DNA of 64,000 nt from Chryseolinea lacunae (GTDB taxonomy: Bacteria; Bacteroidota; Bacteroidia; Cytophagales; Cyclobacteriaceae). Positions within the stretch are counted from its first letter, which is position 1. Each line of letters opens with the position of its first letter. The position numbers were made by a program, and so were the translations under genes. Under the pieces are notes generated by a model that was not told the DNA's origin, ran no database searches, and saw nothing but the letters and a program-made list of their open reading frames with translations. This document shows positions 33,988-42,416 of the stretch, in pieces. The stretch spans positions 423,401 to 487,400 of the forward strand of contig NZ_JAERRB010000003.1 in the NCBI RefSeq assembly GCF_016735595.1. The letters run 5' to 3'.

Positions 33988-35223
33988 TCAACGCAGGCGT
34001 TTCGCGGCCACCAGAAATTTTTCTTTCTGCCCCGAGAAACCAATCAGGTAGTCGTGGCCTCCATCGCTCAACCCCGTTTTCTTTTTCAGCTCGTCTACGC
34101 TGAGGGGATAGTTGCGCGTGGTGATGTTGGCCTTGCCCTCGGGAAAAAACGGTGACAAAAGTTTTGCAGAAGGTTTCACGTGCGCCACGATTTCGAAAAT
34201 CCGCCCCGGAAAAAAATCAAGCCGCGTAGACGCTGTGTAGAGGTGTGTGCTGGCGTGAAGTTTGTGAAGTTGAAATTTTTGGGCGATGCTCTTAAAAGCA
34301 CCCGCTTTCAAAATGGCCGCATTGGGTTCATAGAGATATTGCAACGGCTCACCGTAGATGACAGCCGCCTCACGCTCTTCCGACAAAGAAAAAGAGAACA
34401 ACTCGTCATCGTTCTTCATCATGTTAACCGTTTCGATCACAGCTTCGCCACTGAAATTTCGCTCGCAAAAAAACAGAACTTCCTTGCATTCGTTCTCCAC
34501 AGCCACCACCACGATGTTCTTCACATGCTTTAGCTCTTTCAAACCTTGCTGAAGGTCGAGCAACGGCGACGTTTTTACGAGAAGGTGATCTGTGATTTCG
34601 AAGACAGAAGACTGCAATAGGGTGATGTCGGGCTCGCACTCGGTTAGTGAAAAAACTTTTTGATTTGCTTTGTTTCGCCGCGATGGATCGATGTAGACAA
34701 GGTCGGCCTTTCCCTTCACATCACTGGTTGGGCTGGCAAACTTCAGTAGAAAATCTTCGGCCGTGGATGGGTGATGGGTAATGTTCACGGCCTTCAGTTG
34801 GCGATGGTTGTGTTGCACAATGGTGAGCAGGTTGTGGTTGGGCTCCACGTAGTGCACGGCTGCAAAGATGTGGCTGAAGAACAAGCTGTCGATGCCAAAC
34901 CCACCCGTGAGGTCGACGCAAAGATTTTTTGAAGCCAGGAAATTCAGCCAGCGGTTTTTGAACAATGCCGTTTTCTGAGACGAGCTCTGTTCCAGATTGA
35001 TGCCGGGAGGATAAACGATTCCCTCGGTTTCATAGAGCAACGGAATTTTCTCTTTCGCTTTTTTCCGACCGGTGATCTGGTCGGCCACCACGCCCATGGG
35101 CACGCCGTTCACATCGCGGTGTTTCAGAAGCAGCGTCTTCACGTCGTCGCGCTCGTGTTCGCGAACAAAATGCTGCACCGTTGGAGAAAGGAGATCGTTG
35201 AGCAAGAAATGGTATTTTGGCAA
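33988..35223 (-). CDS. THUMP-like domain class I methyltransferase
   Basis: A 411-residue protein. The N-terminal helical part (LSPTVQHFVREHERDDVKTLLLKH, QITGRKKAKEKIPLLYETEGIVYPP) resembles PF18096-type proteins. A Rossmann methyltransferase follows, with motif I at CVDLTGGFGIDSLFFS and motif IV at DLVYIDPSRRNKANQKVFSL. The C-terminal THUMP-like region is GLSDGGHDYLIGF. Likely an RNA or nucleotide methyltransferase; the target is not known. The start is a TTG at 35223, with an in-frame stop 24 nt upstream and no ATG for the first 42 codons. A TATCTTTG box coincides with the start, which leaves the true transcription start unclear. Confidence 0.82.
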   Translation of the reverse strand: MPKYHFLLNDLLSPTVQHFVREHERDDVKTLLLKHRDVNGVPMGVVADQITGRKKAKEKIPLLYETEGIVYPPGINLEQSSSQKTALFKNRWLNFLASKNLCVDLTGGFGIDSLFFSHIFAAVHYVEPNHNLLTIVQHNHRQLKAVNITHHPSTAEDFLLKFASPTSDVKGKADLVYIDPSRRNKANQKVFSLTECEPDITLLQSSVFEITDHLLVKTSPLLDLQQGLKELKHVKNIVVVAVENECKEVLFFCERNFSGEAVIETVNMMKNDDELFSFSLSEEREAAVIYGEPLQYLYEPNAAILKAGAFKSIAQKFQLHKLHASTHLYTASTRLDFFPGRIFEIVAHVKPSAKLLSPFFPEGKANITTRNYPLSVDELKKKTGLSDGGHDYLIGFSGQKEKFLVAAKRLR

Positions 35224-35318
35224 AGATAGGATTTGAGTTGCTTACTTTTATGAGCAACCTTGTCAACTCATAGGGATGGTCGGCCTATCTTTACGGGCAA
35301 ACGCAACGGCTTCAAAAA

Positions 35319-36539
35319 ATGAAATTCGATCTTGTTGTTATCGGGGGCGGCGCTGCCGGTTTCTTTGGGGCCATTCAGGCAGCGGAGCAAAAGCCTGGCC
35401 TGAAAATTCTGATTCTCGAAAAAACAACGAAACTGCTCACGAAGGTGAAAGTATCCGGTGGTGGTCGTTGCAATGTGACACACGACTGTATCAATCCGTT
35501 TGAACTGGCCCGTCATTATCCCAGGGGCGAGAAAGCCTTGAAGAATCTTTTCAAATCGTTTCATGCGGGCAATACCGTGGCCTGGTTCGAAGGGAAGGGC
35601 GTGTCGCTGAAAGTGGAAGACGATGGCCGCATGTTTCCCGACACCGATAGCTCTCAGACCATTATCGATTGTTTTATGCGCGAGGTTCAGCGGCACAAAA
35701 TCCGCATCGAAATGGAAGCAGCAGTGCTTTCTCTTCGCAAAGAAGAGGAAGAATTTCTTATCACAACAGACACCGAAACCTATCATGCAGCGAAAGTGCT
35801 GATCGCCACGGGCGGAAGTCCCAATGCTGGCGCCTATCAGTGGATTGCCGACACAGGCCACGCCGTGTTGAAACCCATTCCATCGCTCTTCACATTTAAC
35901 GAAGCCGAAAAAAATTTTAGCGACCTCATGGGCATTGCCGTGCCAAACGCGGAAGTGAAAATTACGGGAACAAAATTCAGTCAGCAAGGGCCATTGTTGA
36001 TCACCCATTGGGGATTGAGCGGTCCGGCGGTGATAAAACTTTCGGCGTGGGCGGCGGAATATTTGCATGGCATTCACTATACCTTTCAGGTGTTGGTGAG
36101 TTGGATCGGCGCTGTGAAAGAGGCCGACTTCATGGCCGGTCTCCAAGAACACAAAGCACAAAAAGGAAAACAGAAAATTGTGACCAATCCGCTCTTCGGC
36201 TTGCCGCAGCGTCTGTGGGAAAGGTTGTGCTCGCTGGCGGAGATTGACGCGCAAAAAATATGGGCCGACCTTCCACAGAAAAATATGAACAAGCTGATGG
36301 AGTTTCTTATCCGTTGCCCGTTTCAGATAAAAGGGAAGACCACCTTCAAAGAAGAGTTTGTTACCTGCGGCGGTGTTGATGTGAAAACGATAGACCTCGA
36401 CACCATGCAGAGCAAGACCATAAAGAATCTCTTCTTCGCGGGTGAGGTGTTGAACATTGACGGCGAAACCGGTGGGTTCAATTTTCAGGCTGCATGGACC
36501 ACGGCCTATGTTGCCGCCAAAACCATTGCGACAAGTTGA
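35319..36539 (+). CDS. BaiN/YhiN (HI0933) family FAD-dependent oxidoreductase
   Basis: A 406-residue flavoprotein. The FAD motif is LVVIGGGAAGFFGAIQAAEQKPGLKILILEK (residues 5-35), and VKVSGGGRCNVTH is the family's second signature. Near the end, FAGEVLNIDGETGGFNFQAAWTTAYVAA is the HI0933 C-terminal FAD motif. The reaction is unknown for most members; BaiN was proposed in bile-acid dehydroxylation, which is unlikely here. A 429-codon frame on the opposite strand is an artefact. The gene converges with the permease gene across a bidirectional terminator. Confidence 0.92.
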   Translation: MKFDLVVIGGGAAGFFGAIQAAEQKPGLKILILEKTTKLLTKVKVSGGGRCNVTHDCINPFELARHYPRGEKALKNLFKSFHAGNTVAWFEGKGVSLKVEDDGRMFPDTDSSQTIIDCFMREVQRHKIRIEMEAAVLSLRKEEEEFLITTDTETYHAAKVLIATGGSPNAGAYQWIADTGHAVLKPIPSLFTFNEAEKNFSDLMGIAVPNAEVKITGTKFSQQGPLLITHWGLSGPAVIKLSAWAAEYLHGIHYTFQVLVSWIGAVKEADFMAGLQEHKAQKGKQKIVTNPLFGLPQRLWERLCSLAEIDAQKIWADLPQKNMNKLMEFLIRCPFQIKGKTTFKEEFVTCGGVDVKTIDLDTMQSKTIKNLFFAGEVLNIDGETGGFNFQAAWTTAYVAAKTIATS

Positions 36540-36544
36540 AGAAA

Positions 36545-36585
36545 AAAAGAAAGGCAATCGGTGAGGATTGCCTTTACTTTTTCAA
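36545..36585. terminator. Bidirectional rho-independent terminator
   Basis: The stem AAAGGCAATC / GATTGCCTTT (36550-36559 and 36566-36575) is flanked by an A-rich run upstream and ACTTTTTC downstream. It lies between convergent genes. Confidence 0.85.
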
Positions 36586-36606
36586 GCGAACGAAATTCCC
36601 TAATCG

Positions 36607-39036
36607 CTATTCGTTCTTGAGATTATCTACCGGATTGGCAAAGGCCGCACGCACAGTTTGCGATCCAACGGTGAGCATGCCCATGACGATGAGTATCAAA
36701 ACACCAGAGCAGATCACGCCGAAACTGAACTCGGTGTGATAGGCAATCATTTGCAACCACAGATTGTTGAGAAACCACGCAGCTGGCACGGCAATGACGA
36801 CGGCAATGGCAAGCAAAATCAAAAAGCTTTTCGAAAGCAACACAACCAACGCCTGGTCGGTCGACCCCAGAATTTTTCGAATGGAAATTTCTTTGAGTCG
36901 TGTTTCGGTGGCGTAGGTCGCCATGCCCAACAACCCAAGGCATGAGATGAAAATGGCCATGAACGCGATCACACCAATCACACCCACAAGATCTTTGAAG
37001 ATGAAATTGTAGAGGAAGCGAACCTCTTCGTCAAAATCTTTATAGTCGAGTTTCATCCCCGGGTTTGCACGCGTCCAGGCCCGCTCAATGGATTTCACGG
37101 CCTGATCGTGATTGCCTGAATATTTCACCTGTAGCACACGGTATTGTTCTTCGTCGTAACGCAAGGTCATGCCTTCAATTTTCGACATCATGAATTGGTG
37201 ATTGTAGTCTTTCACCACGCCAATGATTTCGAACTTAATGGAGTCGTCGTTCAGGTACAGCACTTCTCCCAGCGCATCGGCGGGTGTGTTGAAATGAAGA
37301 TCGCGTTGCGCCGTTTCGTTGATTAGCAGGAAGTGTTTGTTTGCTGCGCCGTCTGCTGTTTTGAAGTTGCGTCCGGCCACCAGCGCCACGTTCATGTTGT
37401 CGAGATAGTTTGCATCCACAAAGAAGTAGTCGAGGCTGGTGTCTTCCGTGTCGAGCGGCGAACGTTTGAAGCCATCGCTGAACGTAACGCCTGTGGCCGG
37501 AATGTGCGATGCGGCGGCAACGTTTTGAATGTTGCTGTAGCGACTCAATTCGGCCTGAAGAGTTTGCACCGCCACACCCTTCACACGAACGTTGATCTTG
37601 TTGGCCATGTCGAAACCGTGGTCGGCCCGCACAAACAAATTCAGTTGATTATAGAGCACCAGCACGGAGAGAATAAAAATAAGCGACAGCGCAAACTGCC
37701 CCACAAGCAACGTTTTTCGTAAACCCATTTTGGAAAACAAACGCATTGATCCGGCACCCTTCAAAACTTTCACGGGTTTGAATTTTGAAAGAACGGCCGC
37801 TGGAAAAATTCCTGCCAACAGGCCAACGATCAAACTAAACAACACAAAAACCAGGTACACAGAAGCGCTGCCTTGCAAATCCCAATGCAGCATTTGCGCA
37901 AACTCCAGGCTCAGCAAAAACGGCTTCACCACCAGCAACAACATCACACCTAAAGCCAGCGAACACAGCGCAATGATGACCGACTCGGAAAGAAACTGTG
38001 AGAATATTTGAAAGCGGTTGGCGCCATTCACTTTGCGCACACCAATTTCGCGTGCCCGGGTCAGCGATCGCGCAATGCTGAGGTTGGTGTAGTTGAAACA
38101 CGAGGTGAGCATGACGATGCCGGCCAACCCGCCAAAGAAGTACACAAACAAATTTGGCATGAACGGGCCGATGGGATTGTTGATGAACGGACCGGGTGTG
38201 ATGTTGGTGAGGCTTTGCAGATAGAAATGGAATTTGTTTTTGGCTTCGGTCGCTGCTTTTTCGCCTTCATGTTTTTTGGCAATCGCCGCCAGGTTCTTTT
38301 CTATTTCCTGCGCGCGATGTCCTTTTTCCAACAGAAGATAAACCCAGCCTGCTGTCCAGCTGCCATAGTCGTTGTCGGTTTTCGAAAAGATGCTGTCGGC
38401 TTCCAGACTTTTGAGCGTGGCATACGACGCCAGCGCTTCGAAGGCGATGTGGGTCTTTTGATTTTTTTCTTTCATCACGCCCGTCACGGTATAGACTCCC
38501 AACCGACCGACCTTGATTGTTTCGCCTACCGGATTTGGTTGCTTGAACAACTTGTTGGCGGCTTTGCGGGTGAGCACCACGGAGTGAGGTTTGACCAACG
38601 CTGTTTTGGCGTCGCCGTGTTCCAGTTCCCACTCAAACACGTCGAGGGCGTCGGGATCGGCAAAGAGCCCGGCCACGGGAATGTTCACGTCGAACTCCGG
38701 CTCTTTGTCGATCCAGGTGTTTCCGAAACCGCGGCGAAAGCGCACGGCTTTTTCAACGCCGGTGAAATCTTCGGTGAGCGCTTGGGCCAGCATTTGGGGT
38801 GAGGTTGAATAGTCATTGCCGGCCGACGACCCGTCGGGATTCAGGTTGCGGGTCACTACGCGATAGATGCGATCGTGTTTGGTGTTGTAGCGATCGTAGC
38901 TCAACTGGTCGGCCACCAGCATGATGATGCCCAGGCAAACGGACATGCTGACGGCCAACCCCAGAATGTTGATGAACGAAAAGACTTTGTGACGCCGGAT
39001 GTTCCGGAAAGCCACGAGAACGTAGTTGCGGATCAT
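36607..39036 (-). CDS. MacB/FtsX-type ABC transporter permease
   Basis: An 809-residue permease of the Bacteroidota double-FtsX type. The opening is NYVLVAFRNIRRHKVFSFINILGLAVSMSVCLGIIML, an amphipathic helix plus TM1. A large periplasmic MacB_PCD domain follows (DRYNTKHDRIYRVVTRN onward), then an FtsX bundle (SCFNYTNLSIARSLTRAREIGVRKVNGANR). A second periplasmic domain and a final FtsX bundle (ETRLKEISIRKILGSTDQALVVLLSKSF) complete it. These proteins probably move lipids or peptides, or transmit force to the periplasm. No ATPase gene is adjacent, so the partner must lie elsewhere. It ends close to a shared terminator. Confidence 0.9.
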   Translation of the reverse strand: MIRNYVLVAFRNIRRHKVFSFINILGLAVSMSVCLGIIMLVADQLSYDRYNTKHDRIYRVVTRNLNPDGSSAGNDYSTSPQMLAQALTEDFTGVEKAVRFRRGFGNTWIDKEPEFDVNIPVAGLFADPDALDVFEWELEHGDAKTALVKPHSVVLTRKAANKLFKQPNPVGETIKVGRLGVYTVTGVMKEKNQKTHIAFEALASYATLKSLEADSIFSKTDNDYGSWTAGWVYLLLEKGHRAQEIEKNLAAIAKKHEGEKAATEAKNKFHFYLQSLTNITPGPFINNPIGPFMPNLFVYFFGGLAGIVMLTSCFNYTNLSIARSLTRAREIGVRKVNGANRFQIFSQFLSESVIIALCSLALGVMLLLVVKPFLLSLEFAQMLHWDLQGSASVYLVFVLFSLIVGLLAGIFPAAVLSKFKPVKVLKGAGSMRLFSKMGLRKTLLVGQFALSLIFILSVLVLYNQLNLFVRADHGFDMANKINVRVKGVAVQTLQAELSRYSNIQNVAAASHIPATGVTFSDGFKRSPLDTEDTSLDYFFVDANYLDNMNVALVAGRNFKTADGAANKHFLLINETAQRDLHFNTPADALGEVLYLNDDSIKFEIIGVVKDYNHQFMMSKIEGMTLRYDEEQYRVLQVKYSGNHDQAVKSIERAWTRANPGMKLDYKDFDEEVRFLYNFIFKDLVGVIGVIAFMAIFISCLGLLGMATYATETRLKEISIRKILGSTDQALVVLLSKSFLILLAIAVVIAVPAAWFLNNLWLQMIAYHTEFSFGVICSGVLILIVMGMLTVGSQTVRAAFANPVDNLKNE

Positions 39037-39082
39037 GTTGAGTATGCTTTTGGAGAAAGAGTCTTTTGAAAGAAGGGCGGAA

Positions 39083-39439
39083 TTATTTCAAACTCCGTCG
39101 CACCAAAGCATAGTAGATCAGAAATCCAACGGAAACCGAAACCGCGAAGATGCCATAGGGCAGAGGGGAGTCGCGTTCGTAGGGAACATATTCGAGTATG
39201 ATGAGGGCCAAACCGGCAAACAGGATGATGATTCCCCACTTGAGCGGGCTGTACTTGTTTTCGGCCTCTTCGGCATGGCGTTTAAAGATGGCCTGTGTGT
39301 CCTCATTCACGAATCCCTTTTCGATCATTTTCTTTTTCAGGATGTAGTCGGTGATGGCGCGGGTGAAGAGGATCAGGGAAGTGCCAAACGTTCCGATAAT
39401 GGTGAGTGGCATCAATACGTCTCTTAAGCTTTCGTTCAT
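39083..39439 (-). CDS. Small membrane protein (DUF6249-like) divergent from the sigma factor
   Basis: A 118-residue protein with two or three membrane helices: PLTIIGTFGTSLILFTRAITDYILKKKMIEKG near the start, and LKWGIIILFAGLALIILEYV and PYGIFAVSVSVGFLIYYALVRR near the end. An acidic cytoplasmic stretch joins them. This layout matches DUF6249 proteins, which commonly sit beside ECF sigma factors in Bacteroidota. Function is unknown. The start is at the ATG at 39439; the frame extends 40 more codons upstream, but that part carries no membrane or coding signal and runs into the divergent promoter region. Confidence 0.72.
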   Translation of the reverse strand: MNESLRDVLMPLTIIGTFGTSLILFTRAITDYILKKKMIEKGFVNEDTQAIFKRHAEEAENKYSPLKWGIIILFAGLALIILEYVPYERDSPLPYGIFAVSVSVGFLIYYALVRRSLK

Positions 39440-39499
39440 AATGGTATGGATTAAAGTCGGTGTTTTTTGTTTTATGAAGCGTAAGACACGAAACGTTTT

Positions 39500-39556
39500 G
39501 GCGATGTTGCAGCTTTGGTAAAAAAAATATTTTACTTTCCCTGCAACATCATCGCC
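39500..39556. promoter_or_regulatory. Nested inverted repeat in the divergent sigma-factor promoter region
   Basis: The left arm GGCGATGTTGCAG (39500-39512) is mirrored by CTGCAACATCATCGCC (39541-39556), identical apart from a 3-nt insertion. Between them lies an A/T-rich inner repeat (GTAAAA...TTTTAC). It precedes the sigma-factor ATG by 7 nt, so it could be a regulator site or form a hairpin over the ribosome-binding region. Confidence 0.5.
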
Positions 39557-39563
39557 CAAAGCG

Positions 39564-40142
39564 ATGTCTCACCAAGCCATGACGGATGACTACGCGCTTG
39601 TTTCCCAGGTTTTAGAAGGAGATGTGCAGGCTTTCCGGTTGCTTATCCGGCAACACGAAAGGCTTGTGGCGCACATGATTGGCCGTTTGGTGAAAAACAA
39701 TGAAGAGCGCGAAGAGCTTTGCCAGGATGTTTTTCTGAAGGTTCACGAAAAGCTCTCCGAATTCAGCTTTCAATCCAGGCTATCCACGTGGATCGCCACC
39801 ATCGCCTATCGTCATGCCATCAATTGGATGCGAAAGCAGAAAATCCCGATGTATGACCTGATGCACGAAGAACACGCCGGAGCTTTTTTCGTGGAATCCG
39901 AAAACCCGGAAACGTTGTTGTCTGATCAGGACATGAATGCCTTTGTGTTGACCCTGGTGGATGCGCTGCCGCCACAGTATAAAGCGATATTGACGCTCTA
40001 TCATGTGGAGGCCATGAGCTATGCCGAGATTGGCCAGGTGACCAATCTGCCGGAGGGCACGGTGAAGAGCTACCTGTTTCGCGCCCGGAATTTGTTGAAA
40101 GAAAAAGTAAAGCAGTATATTGGTAAAGAAGAATTGCTATGA
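39564..40142 (+). CDS. ECF-type RNA polymerase sigma factor
   Basis: A 192-residue sigma-70 family protein. Region 2 is FRLLIRQHERLVAHMIGRLVKNNEEREELCQDVFLKVHEKLSEF (residues about 24-67), with the -10 binding stretch RLSTWIATIAYRHAINWMRKQK. Region 4 is LPPQYKAILTLYHVEAMSYAEIGQVTNLPEGTVKSYLFRARNLLKEK (residues about 136-182). The product should redirect RNA polymerase to a small regulon, possibly including itself. Its stop overlaps the start of the next gene (ATGA), which probably encodes its membrane regulator. The start is at 39564; an alternative ATG lies five codons in. Confidence 0.93.
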   Translation: MSHQAMTDDYALVSQVLEGDVQAFRLLIRQHERLVAHMIGRLVKNNEEREELCQDVFLKVHEKLSEFSFQSRLSTWIATIAYRHAINWMRKQKIPMYDLMHEEHAGAFFVESENPETLLSDQDMNAFVLTLVDALPPQYKAILTLYHVEAMSYAEIGQVTNLPEGTVKSYLFRARNLLKEKVKQYIGKEELL

Positions 40143-40540
40143 ATGCCTACGAAGAAGAAATGCAGAAGAATGTGGAAGGTGGCAAACCTGTGCACGGCGA
40201 CGATGCTGATGCAAGAAGCTACCGCCAGGTGTTTGGTGCGTTGAAGCAAGAACCCGATTTTGTGTTGCCGCTCGCATTTGCCGACCGCGTCGCGCAGAAG
40301 GTCATGCAAAAACAGAGTGCGCGAATTGCGACACGCGAATATATTTGGTTTGGGCTGGGCGCAGTGTTGTTGCTGGCGGCGTTTATCACCGCCGTTGTAG
40401 TCACCAATTTTAAATTTAGCCTGGGCGTGTTCAGCGCGTTAAAAAGCAATGAGGGCTTGTTAATATTTGGTGTGTTGTTTATCGGCTTGCTGCATTTCGT
40501 CGACAAACGGTTCATCCGAAGCAAGACTGCAGGCACCTAA
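40139..40540 (+). CDS. Membrane protein, probable regulator of the adjacent sigma factor
   Basis: A 133-residue protein. The N-terminal cytoplasmic part of about 70 residues (FGALKQEPDFVLPLAFADRVAQKVMQKQSAR) resembles the short helices of anti-sigma factors. Two membrane helices follow: IWFGLGAVLLLAAFITAVVVT and GLLIFGVLFIGLLHFV. No zinc-binding anti-sigma motif (H-x3-C-x2-C) is present, so the anti-sigma role rests on gene order and topology. It starts inside the sigma-factor stop codon (4-nt overlap). The substrate-binding protein gene 60 nt downstream has its own promoter. Confidence 0.72.
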   Translation: MNAYEEEMQKNVEGGKPVHGDDADARSYRQVFGALKQEPDFVLPLAFADRVAQKVMQKQSARIATREYIWFGLGAVLLLAAFITAVVVTNFKFSLGVFSALKSNEGLLIFGVLFIGLLHFVDKRFIRSKTAGT

Positions 40541-40546
40541 CCTTTT

Positions 40547-40577
40547 TTTGCACGGCAGCATTTCTCCTTTATCTTAG
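40547..40577 (+). promoter_or_regulatory. Promoter (TTTG-N19-TATCTTAG)
   Basis: TTTG (40547-40550) and TATCTTAG (40570-40577, one mismatch to TAnnTTTG) are separated by exactly 19 nt. The start of transcription would fall near 40584, 17 nt before the ATG at 40601. Confidence 0.55.
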
Positions 40578-40600
40578 CACTCAGGAGAAATTTTTAACCT

Positions 40601-41437
40601 ATGAGAGTTTTTTTGTGTGCGGCCCTGCTCGTCGCGTTGTCATCTGTAGTGTCAATTGGTCAGAAGTATCATGGCGACAGTTGGGCCGATGTGAAGGCCA
40701 ACGGTAAGGGCACGCTAACGATTGTATACTACGAACAACCCGGTCTTGTTTTCAAAGACAACGGTCAGATGAAAGGGGTTTGCGTCGACATCATTGCCGA
40801 CTTTGCCAAGTTCGTTCAGGAGAAATACAACAAAACTGTCACCGTGAACTATGCGGGCCAGGAATCGGAGTTTTCCGGTTTTTTGAAAATCGCGCAAAAC
40901 ACACCGAACATCCTGGGAGTCACCAACACCAGCATCACCGACGAGCGGAAAAAAATCATGAAGTTCACGCCGCCGTTCATGACCACGCAATTGGTGTTGC
41001 TCACCAATCAGAACGCCCCCACGCTCACCAATCTGAAAGATCTTCCCAAAGTTTTTGCGGGCTTTTCGGCGCTGGTCATCACGGGCAGCACACACGTGAA
41101 ATATGCCGAGAAAATAAAAAAGCAATACTCGCCGGAGCTTAACATCACCCTTGCGCCGTCCAGCGAAAGCGTTATCAAGAGCCTTAGTACAAACAACAAG
41201 ATCTTCTCCATTCTCGACTTCACCGAATATGTTGGCGTGGTGCGCAAGAAACTTCCCATCAAACGCCACGATGTGGACCTGGGCAATGCCGAAGAGCTGG
41301 GCTTCATTATGTCTAAATCGTCGGATTGGGATGGACTGTGGAAAGAATTTTTGACGGAAGACTATCGCAAGGGCGTTCGCTACAAAAGAATCATAGCCGA
41401 CAACCTTGGGTCCACGTTCCTGAACCTGGTGCGTTAA
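40601..41437 (+). CDS. Periplasmic solute-binding protein (SBP_bac_3 type)
   Basis: A 278-residue protein with signal peptide MRVFLCAALLVALSSVVSIGQ. It has the fold of family 3 extracellular solute-binding proteins: LTIVYYEQPGLVFKDNGQMKGVCVDIIADFAKFVQEKYN, then a lobe swap near LGVTNTSITDERKKIMKFTPPFMTTQLVLLTNQ. Family 3 members bind amino acids or act as sensor domains. No ABC permease or ATPase gene is nearby, so it may act alone, perhaps in signalling; its position after the sigma factor pair is suggestive only. The 3' end overlaps the LD-carboxypeptidase end by 4 nt on the opposite strand. Confidence 0.83.
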   Translation: MRVFLCAALLVALSSVVSIGQKYHGDSWADVKANGKGTLTIVYYEQPGLVFKDNGQMKGVCVDIIADFAKFVQEKYNKTVTVNYAGQESEFSGFLKIAQNTPNILGVTNTSITDERKKIMKFTPPFMTTQLVLLTNQNAPTLTNLKDLPKVFAGFSALVITGSTHVKYAEKIKKQYSPELNITLAPSSESVIKSLSTNNKIFSILDFTEYVGVVRKKLPIKRHDVDLGNAEELGFIMSKSSDWDGLWKEFLTEDYRKGVRYKRIIADNLGSTFLNLVR

Positions 41438-42345
41438 ACAGCGTTCAACATTTCTATGCGACAGCCGCGCGCATCAACCTTGAGCCGGACCGTTGAACCA
41501 TGGCGCCACGCGAGGTTTGGGTTTTCATGACCGATGGGCAAACCAAACGCAACAGGATAGTCGTGACCTTTCACTTTGTTCAGCACAATTTCCTGCACAC
41601 GCTCGCTAAACGATTCCGAATCTTCAATGTCGGTCATGTGCCCAACCACCAATCCGGCCAGACGTTCCAGTTTGCCGGCGCGCTTCAGTTGTGTGAGCAG
41701 CCGGTCGAGCTTGTATTTATGTTCGCAAATTTCTTCGATCACCAGAATTTTGCCAGACGTATCCGGTTCTGACGGCGTGCCCATGGCATCTGCCACCAGC
41801 GAAAGATTTCCCCCAATGATTGGCGCCGTGACCACGCCCGATTGGTTATCGGTATCGGGCAAGGCTTCGACAATCCAAGATTCGCCAAACAAAACATTTC
41901 TCAGACTCTCCAGCGACGGGCCGGCATCGTCCTGGCCAAAAAGAACTGGCATAGTGCCATGAATGCTTTCGATGCCCTGTGCAAAAAGTTTGAGGTGCAG
42001 GGATGTCACGTCGCTGAAGCCGACGATCCATTTAGGATTTTGAACCAGCGCGTCGAAGTTGAAGGCGTCTACGATGCGCGTGGTGCCATAGCCGCCGCGC
42101 GCGCAAATGATGGCATGGATAGTTTTATCGTTAACTAGATTTTGAAAATCTTCGAGCCGTTCCTGGTCGGTGCCGGCGAGGTAGGTGTGACCGTCGCTGA
42201 AAAGATGTGGGGCAAACCGAACATTGAGGCCCCACGCGGTCAGAATTTTCTTAGCCTCTTCCATCTGTGTGGGCACCACTTTTCTTCCGGTGGCGGCGAT
42301 GGCCACAGTGGCTCCGGGGGCGAGAAAGGGAGGGCGAATCATCAT
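41434..42345 (-). CDS. LD-carboxypeptidase (S66 family)
   Basis: A 303-residue serine peptidase. The N-terminal domain (PPFLAPGATVAIAATGRKV, residues 3-21) leads to ARGGYGTTRI and GFSDVTSLHLKLFAQG, where the catalytic Ser lies in the S-D-V/I-T strand-turn. The C-terminal domain contains GGNLSLV and a VLVIEEICEHKYKLDRLL region with the catalytic Glu. VVGHMTDIED and GLPIGHENPNLAWRHGSTVRL carry the catalytic His. S66 enzymes trim the terminal D-Ala from tetrapeptides in murein recycling, or cleave microcin C. The start is the ATG at 42345; a TTG and a GTG precede it. It lies downstream of the ompH terminator. Confidence 0.93.
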   Translation of the reverse strand: MMIRPPFLAPGATVAIAATGRKVVPTQMEEAKKILTAWGLNVRFAPHLFSDGHTYLAGTDQERLEDFQNLVNDKTIHAIICARGGYGTTRIVDAFNFDALVQNPKWIVGFSDVTSLHLKLFAQGIESIHGTMPVLFGQDDAGPSLESLRNVLFGESWIVEALPDTDNQSGVVTAPIIGGNLSLVADAMGTPSEPDTSGKILVIEEICEHKYKLDRLLTQLKRAGKLERLAGLVVGHMTDIEDSESFSERVQEIVLNKVKGHDYPVAFGLPIGHENPNLAWRHGSTVRLKVDARGCRIEMLNAV

Positions 42346-42355
42346 CACCAAAAAT

Positions 42356-42395
42356 AAAAAACCCTCCCGGTTTAAATTCGCCGGGAGGGTTTTCT
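42356..42395 (-). terminator. Rho-independent terminator of the envelope cluster
   Basis: The stem ACCCTCCCGG / CCGGGAGGGT (42361-42370 and 42381-42390) is followed on the minus strand by TTTTTTATTTTT. It closes the bamA-ompH transcript. Confidence 0.92.
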
Positions 42396-42416
42396 TATCA
42401 AAAAGAAAAAATATTC

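Noticed and set aside
34171-34186. A further CACGTG-centred sequence resembling parS (GGTTTCACGTGCGCCA)
   Set aside because: Only about 12 of 16 bases match, the right arm is lost, it is inside a gene and it is 12 kb from the cluster.
35268-36557. A 429-codon open frame on the minus strand opposite the BaiN-type gene
   Set aside because: The plus-strand frame carries full FAD motifs. The minus-strand reading has Phe/His/Cys-rich noise and no domain.
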